DNA of 39,082 nucleotides. Source: Deltaproteobacteria bacterium. Lineage in GTDB: Bacteria; Myxococcota_A; UBA9160; UBA4427. The stretch is taken from contig JAFDDH010000067.1 of assembly GCA_019310975.1 (NCBI GenBank), positions 1-39,082 on the forward strand. The letters are read 5' to 3'. Every line of letters starts with the position of its first letter. Positions within the stretch are counted from its first letter, which is position 1. Made by a program: the position numbers and the translations under genes. Under the pieces are notes generated by a model. That model was not told where the DNA came from, searched no databases, and saw only the letters and a list, made by a program, of their open reading frames with translations. Below are positions 7,715-16,669 of this stretch, one piece after another.

Positions 7715-10515
7715 GGCGTCATCTGCTTCGCACGTCGGCCTTCGTGATCGGCTTCCTAGCCGCCTTTGCGGCTGGGTACTGGGTTTCGGCCCAGCTCGGC
7801 ACCGAGGCCCTTCGCGTTGAGGCCCAGGAGCAGCTGGCCTCGCTCATGCGTGGGCGAGTCCAGATCGGTCGCGCACGCCTGGTGATCCGCGGGGGGCTCT
7901 TCCTCGAGGGAGAGCGCGTGGGCGTCTATCCGAGCCCCGGCACGCCCCACACCCCCGATCTCTTTGCCAGCCGGGTCAGCGCGGAGCTCGACGTCCTGGC
8001 ACTGCTGATGGGGCGCTTCCGGCTGCGCAGTCTGACCCTGGACGAGGCGGTATTCGAGATCGAGCGGGACGAGAGCGGCGCCTGGTCGCCCTACCCCATC
8101 CAGGCGCTGGCCAGCCGGCGCCAGGCCGACGACACCGCTGACATGGAAGGCCGGCTCGATCTGCTGCGCGCCTTCGAGTCCGTCAGCCGCGTCCTGCTCG
8201 CCTCCCCGATCGTGGCGAGACGCATCGAAGTTCGGCGCAGCCGAATCCACTTCGTCGACGCCCATGCACCCCGGCACGGACAGAGGCCGGTGGAGTTCAC
8301 GCTCGAGGGTCTGGAAGGCAGGCTCGTCCACCACTGGCTCTCCAACGACGCGGACCTGAGACTGCGTGCGCGATTGTCGTCGGGCGGGAAGCCCGGAATT
8401 CCCATCCAGGTGGAAGGACGACAGCGTCGTGGCGACGAGTTGCGCCTCACCATCAATGCCGATCGTCTCCCACTGCAGGTCCTCGAGGACTATCTCGCAC
8501 CCAAGGACCGCGAGGCCTTCCTCGATGGCGCGCTCAGCGGAGAGATCGCATACGACACCCACGCCAAGGGCACGGGCACACTCTCGCTACGCGGGATGAT
8601 CGAGGACCTGCAGGCCATCGTGGATCTGGGGGAGGGTCACTTCGAGCTGAAGCGCCCACTCATCGGCGTCGATGCGATCATCGAGCTGCATCCGGGCCGG
8701 GTGCGACTCACCGAGGCGCATATCGAGGCCAGGGGCATCGAGCTCGACATCCGTGGCACCGTGGAGCGGCCGTTGCGCAATGCCGCCCGCATGCGGATCT
8801 CGATGGAGGTGGGCGGGCTCGATCTCGATGACGCGCGCGAGTTCGTGCTCTCGCTCCCCGACCAGAACAGCATGACCCTGGAGCGATTGCTCGAGCGTAT
8901 CGACAGCGGGCGAATCGTCCGCATTGGCGGCACCGGGGTCGCCCGCATCCAGGAGTGGGGACGGCTCTTCGACGGCGAGCTCGACCGCCTGCCGCGCGGC
9001 TTCGTGCTCCGCGCCACGGTCGCCGACATCCGACTGGTCGCGGGGGAGACGGGCCAGCTCTCGGACTTGATGGCTGATGTCGAGGTCTCCGGCGACCGCC
9101 TCGCCCTGCGAAACGCCGCAGCTCGCTGGAGACAGGAGCCGCTTCCGACCCTGAACCTCAGCATCCAGGGAGTCTCCCACCTCTTCCAGGGGCCCGAGAG
9201 CGCCCGCCACGTCGGTCAACGTCCCGATCCGTTGCCAGGCCTCGGCGCCCTGCTCGACATGATGCGCGGTGAGAAGCACCTGCAGGACGCTTCGACGCCC
9301 AAGAGAGAGCCCTACAACCTGCTGATCCGCATCGACGAGCTCCAGCATCCGCTCCTGCGCTGGCCCATCCGCGATGCGCGCCTGGCCGTCCTGCAGACGG
9401 ATCGCGGCCTACAGATAGAGATCGAGAAGGGCCTCTGGGCGGCCGCCCCGATCCGCGGCGAGGCGACCTGGATCTCGGCGCCGGAGAGAACCTTCAACAT
9501 CGACCTGATCGTCTCAGCGCCTACGCCAGAGCCCCCACCCGTGACGGATGGCGCGAATGGCCCAGACGCAGCGACAGCTTTGCCCGACACGCCCGTGGCC
9601 TCGGTCACGGCCACGACCGACCTGCCGCAGGGTGCGTGGGCACATGGCCGGTTCGAGATGGATCGCTTCGAGGGCGCTCGCGTTCCGATGACGGAAGTCC
9701 ACGGCCGCTTCGAGCTCACCGGCAGTCGCATCGCGCTCTCACAGCTGCGTGCGGACCTCGTGCCCAGAGGAAAATTCGTCGCAGGACTCGACATCGATCT
9801 CGACGAGACCGAGGCCTTGGGGGTCGAGCTGAGGTTCCAGGTGGTGGATGGCGACGTCGCGCGAATCGGCGAGGCCGTCGGGTTCCCGCCCGGCTACGCG
9901 ATGGGCAAGCTCCACCTAGCTGGCCGCTTTGAGGGCAGGGTTCGACCCCAAACGCCGCTGCTCGTGAATCTGACGGGCGAGGTGCGCCTGGACGCCCGCG
10001 ACGGACGGCTCTTTCGCGAAGAGCTGCCGCTCGTCGTGGCCCTCGCCCAGGCGAGCGAGGGCTACAACCAATATGCGGCCGAGGACTCGATCGTATTCGA
10101 GCATGCCAAAGTCAAGCTGCGCTTCGATTCCGGCCGCCTCAGCGCGGATGACTTCGAGCTCGAGGGACCGCTGCGCATCTACGCTTCGGGTCATATGGAC
10201 GTCGTTCACCCCCCATTCGAGGTGAACGTCGTGGTCGGCCTCTTCCTCTTCCGCGGCGCGGGCAACCTGATGGAGACAATCCCCTTGGTGAAGGCGATTC
10301 TGCCGGGCTCCGAGCGCGGATTGGTGGGCGCCTACTATCGTGTGGGCGGATCATTCGCCGAGCCCGTCGTGGTTTCCCTGCCCGGCCGATCGCTCGCGGA
10401 GGATCTGCCCGACGTGCTGGCTGCGCCCTACCAGGTGTTGCGGGCACTGCTCGGCGGTGATGTCGGGCGCAACGTCGAGAATGACGTAGGGGGACACGCC
10501 GGCGCCAGAGACTGA
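7711..10515 (+). CDS. AsmA/YhdP-like large envelope protein
   Basis: A 934-residue protein with one N-terminal membrane helix (about 5-28, HLLRTSAFVIGFLAAFAAGY) and a long periplasmic part of repeated beta-rich segments (RARLVIRGGLFLEGERVGVY, RLRSLTLDEAVFEIERDESG). The C-terminal AsmA-like region is LFLFRGAGNLMETIPLVKAIL followed by YYRVGGSFAEPVVVSLPGRS. AsmA/TamB/YhdP proteins form bridge-like grooves thought to carry phospholipid between the inner and outer membranes. The start is a TTG overlapping the stop of the Cys-rich gene (TTGA) behind a strong purine-rich site. hldE2 follows 16 bases later, which supports a role in outer-membrane assembly. The exact subfamily is uncertain. Confidence 0.8.
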   Translation: MRRHLLRTSAFVIGFLAAFAAGYWVSAQLGTEALRVEAQEQLASLMRGRVQIGRARLVIRGGLFLEGERVGVYPSPGTPHTPDLFASRVSAELDVLALLMGRFRLRSLTLDEAVFEIERDESGAWSPYPIQALASRRQADDTADMEGRLDLLRAFESVSRVLLASPIVARRIEVRRSRIHFVDAHAPRHGQRPVEFTLEGLEGRLVHHWLSNDADLRLRARLSSGGKPGIPIQVEGRQRRGDELRLTINADRLPLQVLEDYLAPKDREAFLDGALSGEIAYDTHAKGTGTLSLRGMIEDLQAIVDLGEGHFELKRPLIGVDAIIELHPGRVRLTEAHIEARGIELDIRGTVERPLRNAARMRISMEVGGLDLDDAREFVLSLPDQNSMTLERLLERIDSGRIVRIGGTGVARIQEWGRLFDGELDRLPRGFVLRATVADIRLVAGETGQLSDLMADVEVSGDRLALRNAAARWRQEPLPTLNLSIQGVSHLFQGPESARHVGQRPDPLPGLGALLDMMRGEKHLQDASTPKREPYNLLIRIDELQHPLLRWPIRDARLAVLQTDRGLQIEIEKGLWAAAPIRGEATWISAPERTFNIDLIVSAPTPEPPPVTDGANGPDAATALPDTPVASVTATTDLPQGAWAHGRFEMDRFEGARVPMTEVHGRFELTGSRIALSQLRADLVPRGKFVAGLDIDLDETEALGVELRFQVVDGDVARIGEAVGFPPGYAMGKLHLAGRFEGRVRPQTPLLVNLTGEVRLDARDGRLFREELPLVVALAQASEGYNQYAAEDSIVFEHAKVKLRFDSGRLSADDFELEGPLRIYASGHMDVVHPPFEVNVVVGLFLFRGAGNLMETIPLVKAILPGSERGLVGAYYRVGGSFAEPVVVSLPGRSLAEDLPDVLAAPYQVLRALLGGDVGRNVENDVGGHAGARD

Positions 10516-10531
10516 GTTGGACGATACGTGT

Positions 10532-11017
10532 ATGGGAAGGGCCCGAATCAAGATCCTGACGCGCGCAATCGCGGTCAAGAAGATACGCGGTGCGCAGCGA
10601 CGCGGAGAGAAGGTCGTCTTCACCCACGGCTGCTTCGATCTGCTGCACGTCGGCCATATACGCAGCCTCGAGCAGGCGCGCAGCTACGGGGACAGGTTGA
10701 TCGTCGCAATCAATAGCGACGCCAGTGTGCGCGAGCTGAAGGGGCTTGGTCGCCCCGTCGTTCCGCTGCGGCAACGCCTCGAGATGGTGGCGGCCCTCGA
10801 GTGCGTCGACTGGGTGATGCTCTTCCGCGACGCGACGCCGCTGTCGACCCTCCGTGCCCTGCGGCCCGACGTGCTGGCGAAGGGCGGCGATTGGCGGCTC
10901 GACGAGATCATCGGCCCCGATCAGGTGGGCGAGTGGGGCGGGAAGATCGTCCGACTGCGTGAGGTTCCCGGCGTGCGCACCAGCGCACTCATCGAGCGCA
11001 TCATCAAGGCGAGCTAG
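10532..11017 (+). CDS. rfaE2: D-glycero-beta-D-manno-heptose 1-phosphate adenylyltransferase
   Basis: Cytidylyltransferase-fold enzyme that adenylylates heptose-1-phosphate to ADP-heptose for the LPS inner core. The 161-residue product carries the nucleotide-binding motif HGCFDLLHVGHI (about 32-43), VAINSDASVRELKG, and PDVLAKGGDW, with the C-terminal RTSALIERI that recalls the ISSxxI of related transferases. It is the stand-alone C-terminal half of HldE; no kinase half is present here. The ATG at 10532 was chosen, while a TTG at 10517 would add five residues. Its TAG stop shares the palindrome CTAG with the stop of the convergent acyltransferase gene. Confidence 0.92.
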   Translation: MGRARIKILTRAIAVKKIRGAQRRGEKVVFTHGCFDLLHVGHIRSLEQARSYGDRLIVAINSDASVRELKGLGRPVVPLRQRLEMVAALECVDWVMLFRDATPLSTLRALRPDVLAKGGDWRLDEIIGPDQVGEWGGKIVRLREVPGVRTSALIERIIKAS

Positions 11018-12015
11018 ATGAATCGCGCCGAGCCCTCCGTGGCGTCGCCGCCCACTGCCGACGCGCGCTTGTAGCGCTCGTCGAGCAGATCTTCGATGCG
11101 ATCGGTGATCAGCGCCGCCAATCCCTCGAACTCTTCCCCATGACGCTGCTCGGCATCGGGCGAGAAGGGCTCGTAGCTCTCGTGAATATGAAAGTCCGTG
11201 AGCGACTCGTAGGGGATCGGCTCACCAATGCGGTAGACGATGTCGGCGCGCTTGCCCCACGGACTCACGTCCGGATACACGCGATCCGATCCGTTGCAAC
11301 CCACGGGCACGATGGGCAGCTTGAGGTGCAGTGCAATCTGCGAGATACCGATATGGGCGGGCAGCAGGCGCACCGAGCGCGTGCCCTGCGGAAAAATCAA
11401 GAGATCGAGCTGGACGCGCGCCGCCTCCTCGTTGAGCTCGACGAAGTGGCGCATCATCGTGCGGAAGATCGCATTCACGTAGCTCGCCCAATCCTCCTTG
11501 TCGGGCTCGAAGCCACGCCCGAGGACATCGCGAGGCTTCGTGAGCAGCGCCTCCGGGAGGACGCCCGACGCGGGTCGCACCGACTCTCCATTGCCGGTGG
11601 CGGCCGCATCCACCCATTGGCGTGCGGCCTCGTACTCCTCATCGGTGGGTGGGCGGCCTGTCACGGCCTGGAAGTCCTTCGTGATCAGATAGCCGCGCGA
11701 AACCGTGGGTAGCTGGTTGGTCTTCTCCATGAAGCCACCCACGAAGGCGTTCTCGTAGTATTTGCCCTTCACCCAGGTGGCGGTGAAGCGGTTGTACGTG
11801 CGCCAGAGGTGGGCCTGAAAGGGGAAGTAGTTGTACCGATCGGTATGATTCATTGCGAAGATCACCGGCTCGCCTTGCAGGCGCTCCGCATGCTCGAAGG
11901 TCGTCTTGATACCAGGTAGCAGACGATAATTGAGCAGCAGGATCATCCCCGTCATCCGCTGCATGAGCGGGTAGCGGCTGAGCTGGATGCGCTTGATTCG
12001 CGGGATATCGAGCAT
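11014..12015 (-). CDS. PlsC-like acyltransferase with altered catalytic motif
   Basis: A 333-residue protein of the glycerol-phosphate acyltransferase superfamily. Motif I reads NHTDRYN (residues 56-62) where NHxxxxD is expected, so the aspartate position is N62; another Asp (D59) lies inside the motif. Motif III is FPQGTRS (208-214) instead of FPEGTRS. About 146 residues separate the two motifs, more than in typical PlsC, which indicates an insertion. P-V-G in IVPVGCNGSDRVYP matches motif IV. It may acylate an unusual acceptor or be catalytically impaired. The ATG at 12015 has GGAAG seven bases upstream. It follows the MobA-like gene on the same strand and converges on rfaE2, with overlapping stop codons. 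Confidence 0.75.
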   Translation of the reverse strand: MLDIPRIKRIQLSRYPLMQRMTGMILLLNYRLLPGIKTTFEHAERLQGEPVIFAMNHTDRYNYFPFQAHLWRTYNRFTATWVKGKYYENAFVGGFMEKTNQLPTVSRGYLITKDFQAVTGRPPTDEEYEAARQWVDAAATGNGESVRPASGVLPEALLTKPRDVLGRGFEPDKEDWASYVNAIFRTMMRHFVELNEEAARVQLDLLIFPQGTRSVRLLPAHIGISQIALHLKLPIVPVGCNGSDRVYPDVSPWGKRADIVYRIGEPIPYESLTDFHIHESYEPFSPDAEQRHGEEFEGLAALITDRIEDLLDERYKRASAVGGDATEGSARFI

Positions 12016-12065
12016 GTTGATGCTTCCTTGACGATGCCGGCATCACACCCTGGCATCGTCCGAGT

Positions 12066-12575
12066 CTACTTCGTTGGATCCAGTCGAACGAGATCGGGAT
12101 CGGCAAGGATCGAAACGTCGAGACGAGCAAGGAGCCATCCCAGACCTTCCGCGGCCAGATCGTGCTGCTCGCGGGCGCGCGTGAGCACGGCATCGCGCAG
12201 CAGGAGCGCGCAATCCGGCGCCGCGGGGTCGGCCGCGGACGGCAGTACGACCTCATGCTCAGGCCAGGCCGTAAGGGCCAGCAGGGTCTCGGCCGTCGCG
12301 CGCGTGCAGCCCTGCGACACCAGGAGCACGCGCTCGGCGCTCGCCGCCTCGAGGACCGCGCAGAGCGCCGCGATGGGGGTCGCCTCAGCGACCACCACCC
12401 GCGCCCTGGCATCGCCGCAGGGCGCATCGCCAACCACGAGGACCTCGTCAAAGAGCCAGGCGAGAAGGGTGACGAGCCGATCGAACTCGTCCGGCGAGGC
12501 GACGGCGCCATCGTCTGGGCCGAGCCAGAGCGCGCCCGTCACGTTGGCGAGTCTCCCCTCATTGCGCCGCGACAT
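12066..12575 (-). CDS. degenerate MobA-like nucleotidyltransferase
   Basis: A 169-residue protein lying 17 bases after moeA. The overall layout resembles MobA (molybdenum cofactor guanylyltransferase): VTGALWLG at the N-terminus where LAGGxSxRMGxDK is expected, DEVLVVGDAP, ATPIAALCAVLEAASAERVLLVSQGC, and a C-terminal LARLDVSILADPDLVRLDP. The glycine-rich GTP-binding signature has become LGPDDGAVASPDEF, and the catalytic Asp region (CDMP) reads SQGC. It is therefore unlikely to be a working guanylyltransferase. It may be a decayed MobA or a repurposed accessory or regulator of MoeA. Start is ATG at 12575, with a GTG one codon earlier. The similarity is a visual judgement. Confidence 0.5.
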   Translation of the reverse strand: MSRRNEGRLANVTGALWLGPDDGAVASPDEFDRLVTLLAWLFDEVLVVGDAPCGDARARVVVAEATPIAALCAVLEAASAERVLLVSQGCTRATAETLLALTAWPEHEVVLPSAADPAAPDCALLLRDAVLTRAREQHDLAAEGLGWLLARLDVSILADPDLVRLDPTK

Positions 12576-12592
12576 CACGATCCCGCCGTCTA

Positions 12593-13867
12593 TCAGAAGC
12601 CCGCCCGCTCGGCGGCGAAGAAACCATCATCGAGAATCTGGACCGTGGCGCGGGCGCCCTCGGCGAGCTCGGTCGCCTCGAGCGGAAAGACCAGCAGCCC
12701 GTCGGCCTGCGTGAGCGAGCGCATCACGCCCGAGCTCTGGCTTCCCGTGGCATGCGCGACCCACTCGCCATCCTGCTCTTCCAGGGTGATGCGGACGAAG
12801 TGCAGGCGGCCGGCCTTCTTGCGAAGCGTCTCGCCGACCCGCACCTGCAGGGTGGGCCGGAAGCAGCGGGTATGCCCCATCATCCTGAGCAAGGTGGGAC
12901 GTACGAACTGCTCGAAAGTCACGCTGGCGGAGACCGGGTTGCCAGGCAGGCCGAAGACGAGTGCGCCGCAGAGCCCGCCCGCGGAGTCGCCAGCCTCGAA
13001 GCGCCCAAAGGCGAGCGGGTAGCCCGGCTTCATGTTCACGCCCCAGAACTCGAGTCGGCAGCCGAGCTTCTCGAGTACCGAGCGCACGTGGTCGTGATCA
13101 CCCACTGAAACACCCGCAGAGCTGACGATGCAGTCGGCATGCAGCGCGGCGCGGAACTGCTGTTCGACACTCTCTGGGCGATCACGCGAAATGCCGAGAT
13201 AGATCGGGTCGGCACCGATGGCGCGGCATTGCGCAAAGAGCGTGTAGGAGTTGGAGGAGACGATGCGCCCGCCCGACACATCACCATCCACCTCGACGAG
13301 CTCGTCGCCACCCGACAGGATGGCCACGCGGGCGCGGCGATGGACAGCGACCAGCGAGCGACCGAGAGAGGCGAGCACGCCGATCTCCGAGGGCCGGATC
13401 ACGCAGCCGGGATCGAGCACGACGTCGCCGACGTCAATGTCTTCGCCCGCGTCGCGCACGTGCTCTCTTGGCTCGGGCTGGCATAGGAATCGCACGCCCC
13501 CGCCCACCTCCCGGGTGTCCTCCTGCTTGACAACGGCATCCGCAGCCTCGGGCAGCGGCGCACCCGTGAAGATCCGCGCCACCTCGCCCCGGGCCAGCGC
13601 CTGCAACGCCCGCCCGCCCGCTGCCACCTCGTAGGCGACGCGCAGCTCGACCGGGTCGTCGGGCCCGGCACCCGCGAGATCGGCGCGACGCACCGCATAG
13701 CCGTCCATCGCCGAGCAGTCCGCGGGCGGGATCCGCCGGGTCGACACCACCGGCTCGAAAAGCACGCGGCCCAGGGCCTCGCTGGCGCCCACCCGCTCGG
13801 CGCTGAGCACCGGCGTCGCGCCCTCGATCCACTCGCGCGCCTCTGCGACGTTCAGCCCCTGTCTCAT
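12593..13867 (-). CDS. moeA: molybdopterin molybdenumtransferase
   Basis: MoeA inserts molybdate into adenylylated molybdopterin to make the molybdenum cofactor. The 424-residue protein has the family motifs PADCSAMDGYAVR (48-60), IFTGAPLPEAADAVVKQED (99-117), GGDELVEV (187-194), SSAGVSVGDHDHV (249-261) and FGLPGNPVSASVTFEQF. Small differences from the common forms are DCSAMDGYA for DNSAMDGYA and SGGDEL for STGDEL. The ATG at 13867 opens a minus-strand run with the MobA-like and PlsC-like genes and is divergent from ntrB. No other moa/mob genes are in the window. The 13868-14030 intergenic holds CGGAATTCCG, a perfect 10-bp palindrome at 13883-13892. Confidence 0.95.
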   Translation of the reverse strand: MRQGLNVAEAREWIEGATPVLSAERVGASEALGRVLFEPVVSTRRIPPADCSAMDGYAVRRADLAGAGPDDPVELRVAYEVAAGGRALQALARGEVARIFTGAPLPEAADAVVKQEDTREVGGGVRFLCQPEPREHVRDAGEDIDVGDVVLDPGCVIRPSEIGVLASLGRSLVAVHRRARVAILSGGDELVEVDGDVSGGRIVSSNSYTLFAQCRAIGADPIYLGISRDRPESVEQQFRAALHADCIVSSAGVSVGDHDHVRSVLEKLGCRLEFWGVNMKPGYPLAFGRFEAGDSAGGLCGALVFGLPGNPVSASVTFEQFVRPTLLRMMGHTRCFRPTLQVRVGETLRKKAGRLHFVRITLEEQDGEWVAHATGSQSSGVMRSLTQADGLLVFPLEATELAEGARATVQILDDGFFAAERAGF

Positions 13868-14030
13868 GGCCGGCCAAGTTACCGGAATTCCGAGTCGCAG
13901 GAGAATCCGCGGGCCCGGTCAACCGGCGCCGGAGAGGTGGCGCAGCGATTCAGATTGCCTATTTTTTGTGCACCAGATCCCCGGCGGGGAACGTCCATCC
14001 GAGCCGGACAGCCGCCCGACCCTCTCCCCC

Positions 14031-15218
14031 ATGTCCCCCATGCCCAAGCGACCCCGACCCATCACCGGCGAACTCCAACGCGTGCTCGATGCCATCCTCG
14101 ACGGCGTGCTGGTGCTCTCCTGCGAGGGTCGGGTCGAACGCATCAACGCCGAGGCCTGCCGGCTGCTCGAGACCTCAGCGGAAATCGCGCCGGGCCACCG
14201 CCTGGCTGATCTGGTGCCCAGCGGGCACCCGGTGGACACGCTGGCGCGCGAGGTAGAGAAGACGCGACGCCCGATCGTCGAGGACGATGTCTCGCTGCGA
14301 CGCCGCTTTGGCTCACCGCTGCAGATCGACGTCGCGGTCTCCGCCACGACGGAGGACCCCGGCGAGCCGGCCGGCGTGGTGGTCGTGCTGCGCGATCGCA
14401 CCACATTCAACACGTTGCGCGAGGAGGCCACCCAGCGCGAACAGCTCGTTTCCTATGGTCATATTGCGGCCGGTATTGCCCACGAAGTGAAGAATCCCCT
14501 CGGTGGCATCCGCGGCGCCGCCGAGCTCCTGCAGCTGCGCAGCGACGACGAGCGCGCGCAGCGCACGGCGCGGATGATCGTGGGCGAGGTCGATCGCATC
14601 ACGGCGCTCGTCGACGAGCTGATGGTCTTCGCCAGAGGGGAAAGCCTCGCATTCGAAGAGCAGAATCTCCATCAGCTGCTCGACCAGATGACGCTGCTCC
14701 TCGAGGCGGACTCGCTCGCCGTCAATGTGCTCTTCGACCGCGTCTACGATCCATCGATCCCCGACATCCGAGCCGATGGCGCGCGCCTCAAGCAGGTCTT
14801 CCTGAACCTCGCGCGCAATGCCGTGCAGGCGATGGGCGAGAGTGGTGGCACGCTCACGATCACGACGGGTATGACCCTACGCCACCGAGTGGTCGGTGAA
14901 AACGGCCGGCCGATTCCTACCGTCGCCATCACGTTCGAGGATGACGGACCGGGCATCCCGGCTGAAATTCTCGATCGCCTGGCCACTCCCTTCTTCACGA
15001 CCCGACCCAAGGGCACCGGGCTGGGGCTGGCGGTCTCGCGACATTGGGTGAATCGCCATGGCGGACGGCTGCAGATCGAGAGCGATGAGGACTGCGGCGC
15101 CCGCGTACGCGTAGTCCTTCCGCTGGATGCGCGCCTGGCCGCGACCGCGTCGGGCAAACTCGAGCGGAAGGACGTGGCGAAATACGAAAGGAAGGAAAAG
15201 AAAGGAGAAGGCAGTTGA
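14031..15218 (+). CDS. glnL: NtrB-type sensor histidine kinase (PAS-HisKA-HATPase)
   Basis: A soluble, 395-residue kinase of the nitrogen-regulation type with no transmembrane helix. A PAS domain covers about 12-125 (LDAILDGVLVLSCEGRVERIN). The phospho-acceptor H-box is AAGIAHEVKNPLGGIRGAAEL (H151), which is typical of NtrB. The ATPase domain shows QVFLNLARNAVQAMGE, FEDDGPGIP and GTGLGLAVSRHWVNRHGG. The lysine-rich tail ends in an AGGAG site that serves ntrC. The ATG at 14031 (or at 14040) was chosen because the PAS domain begins soon after; the frame is open further upstream. No glnB or glnA gene is nearby to confirm nitrogen control. Confidence 0.9.
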   Translation: MSPMPKRPRPITGELQRVLDAILDGVLVLSCEGRVERINAEACRLLETSAEIAPGHRLADLVPSGHPVDTLAREVEKTRRPIVEDDVSLRRRFGSPLQIDVAVSATTEDPGEPAGVVVVLRDRTTFNTLREEATQREQLVSYGHIAAGIAHEVKNPLGGIRGAAELLQLRSDDERAQRTARMIVGEVDRITALVDELMVFARGESLAFEEQNLHQLLDQMTLLLEADSLAVNVLFDRVYDPSIPDIRADGARLKQVFLNLARNAVQAMGESGGTLTITTGMTLRHRVVGENGRPIPTVAITFEDDGPGIPAEILDRLATPFFTTRPKGTGLGLAVSRHWVNRHGGRLQIESDEDCGARVRVVLPLDARLAATASGKLERKDVAKYERKEKKGEGS

Positions 15219-16669
15219 GTAGCCCGGACGATGTGCGCATGCGCGTCCTGGTGGCCGATGACGAACCCTCGATCCGCTTCGTGTTGCACGAGGCGCTGGA
15301 GGCCGAGGGCCACTCCGTGAGCGAGGTCGAGGACGGTGAAGCCGCCGCCCAGGCGCTCGCGGAGGGCGAGTACGACCTGGCCTTCATCGACATCCGCATG
15401 CCGGGGCAGACGGGCCTCGACGTGCTCGAGCAGCTTCGCACCACCGGATCGAAGACGGCGGTCGTGATCATCACTGCCCAGAATACGATGGATAACGCCG
15501 TCGAGGCGATGAAGCGCGGCGCCCTCGACTATCTCGTCAAGCCCTTCTCGATTGCGGATGTGACCGCACTCGCCGAGCGGGCGCGAAGCACTCGGGCGTT
15601 GCAGCGTGAGGTGCGCGAGCTGCGGCGAGAGGTGGCACGCGGTGTCTCGCCAGGCGGCGAACGGCTGGTGGGCAGTAGCCCAGCGCTGCTCGAGATCTTC
15701 AAGACCGTAGGCAAGGTGGCGGTGCGCAACGTCCCGGTGCTGATCACCGGCGAGAGTGGGACCGGTAAGGAGCTCGTCGCACGGGCGCTGCACGCCGCGA
15801 GCCCACGCGCCGAGGCGGCCTTCGTCGCCGTGAACGCCGCGGCCATCCCCCGCGAGCTGCTCGAAAGCGAGCTCTTCGGTCACGAGCGCGGTGCGTTCAC
15901 GGGCGCCGTTTCGGCTCGGCTCGGGCGTTTCCGAGAGGCCAACGGCGGAACCCTCTTTCTCGACGAAATCGGTGACATGCCGATCGAGCTGCAGGCCAAG
16001 CTCTTGCGCGTGCTTCAGAGCGGCGAGGTCATTCCCGTCGGTGGGCGCGATCCGCTCCATGTCGACGTGCGCATCGTGACCGCGACCCACCGCGACCTCG
16101 ACGAGGCCGTGAAGGATGGAAGCTTCCGTGAGGATCTGCTCTACCGGCTGCGTGTCGTGCCGATCCACATTCCGCCGCTACGCGAGCGGTCCGACGACGT
16201 GCATACGCTCGCCCAACACTTCGTGGAGCGCTACGCGATGGAGCTTGCTGACGGGCCAGTCGGGCTGGCCGAGACGACGCTCGGACACCTCGAGGCGCAC
16301 GACTGGCCGGGCAACGTGCGCGAGCTCGAGAATGCGATCAAGCGCGCACTGGTGCTGGCGTCCACCAATGTGCTCTCGCCTGCGGACTTTTCGTTTCTCG
16401 AGCAGGCTCCGGCAACGACCGGTGACGGCGCCTGCCTGGAGCATCTGATCGAGCAGGAGACGCACGAGGAGCTCGAGGGAGCCGACGCCACCGAGCTGCA
16501 TCGCAAGCTGCTCGAGCGTGTCGAACGGCCACTGCTCGAGACGGTGCTCTCGCACACGGACGGCAATCAGATCCGCGCCGCCGCAATCCTCGGCATCAAT
16601 CGCAACACACTACGCAAGAAGATCGTCGAGCTGGGGATCGAGCTGCCCGCACGCGGTATGCGCACGTGA
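15215..16669 (+). CDS. glnG: NtrC-type sigma-54-dependent response regulator
   Basis: A 484-residue activator with receiver, AAA+ and Fis-type HTH domains. The phospho-acceptor is D59 in FIDIRMPG and the conserved lysine is in YLVKPF. Walker A is GESGTGKE (179-186), the sigma-54 contact loop is GAFTGA (226-231), and Walker B is [12 protein letters not shown] (245-256). The HTH is [20 protein letters not shown]. It pairs with the upstream kinase and overlaps it as TTGA, with AGGAG seven bases before the TTG, so the TTG start is well supported; an ATG eight codons later is the alternative. It overlaps thiE downstream as GTGA. Confidence 0.93.
   Translation: MSSPDDVRMRVLVADDEPSIRFVLHEALEAEGHSVSEVEDGEAAAQALAEGEYDLAFIDIRMPGQTGLDVLEQLRTTGSKTAVVIITAQNTMDNAVEAMKRGALDYLVKPFSIADVTALAERARSTRALQREVRELRREVARGVSPGGERLVGSSPALLEIFKTVGKVAVRNVPVLITGESGTGKELVARALHAASPRAEAAFVAVNAAAIPRELLESELFGHERGAFTGAVSARLGRFREANGGTLFLDEIGDMPIELQAKLLRVLQSGEVIPVGGRDPLHVDVRIVTATHRDLDEAVKDGSFREDLLYRLRVVPIHIPPLRERSDDVHTLAQHFVERYAMELADGPVGLAETTLGHLEAHDWPGNVRELENAIKRALVLASTNVLSPADFSFLEQAPATTGDGACLEHLIEQETHEELEGADATELHRKLLERVERPLLETVLSHTDGNQIRAAAILGINRNTLRKKIVELGIELPARGMRT

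Noticed and set aside
14744-16168. 474-codon minus-strand frame opposite ntrB/ntrC
   Set aside because: Spans two convincing genes on the other strand and has no recognisable domain.
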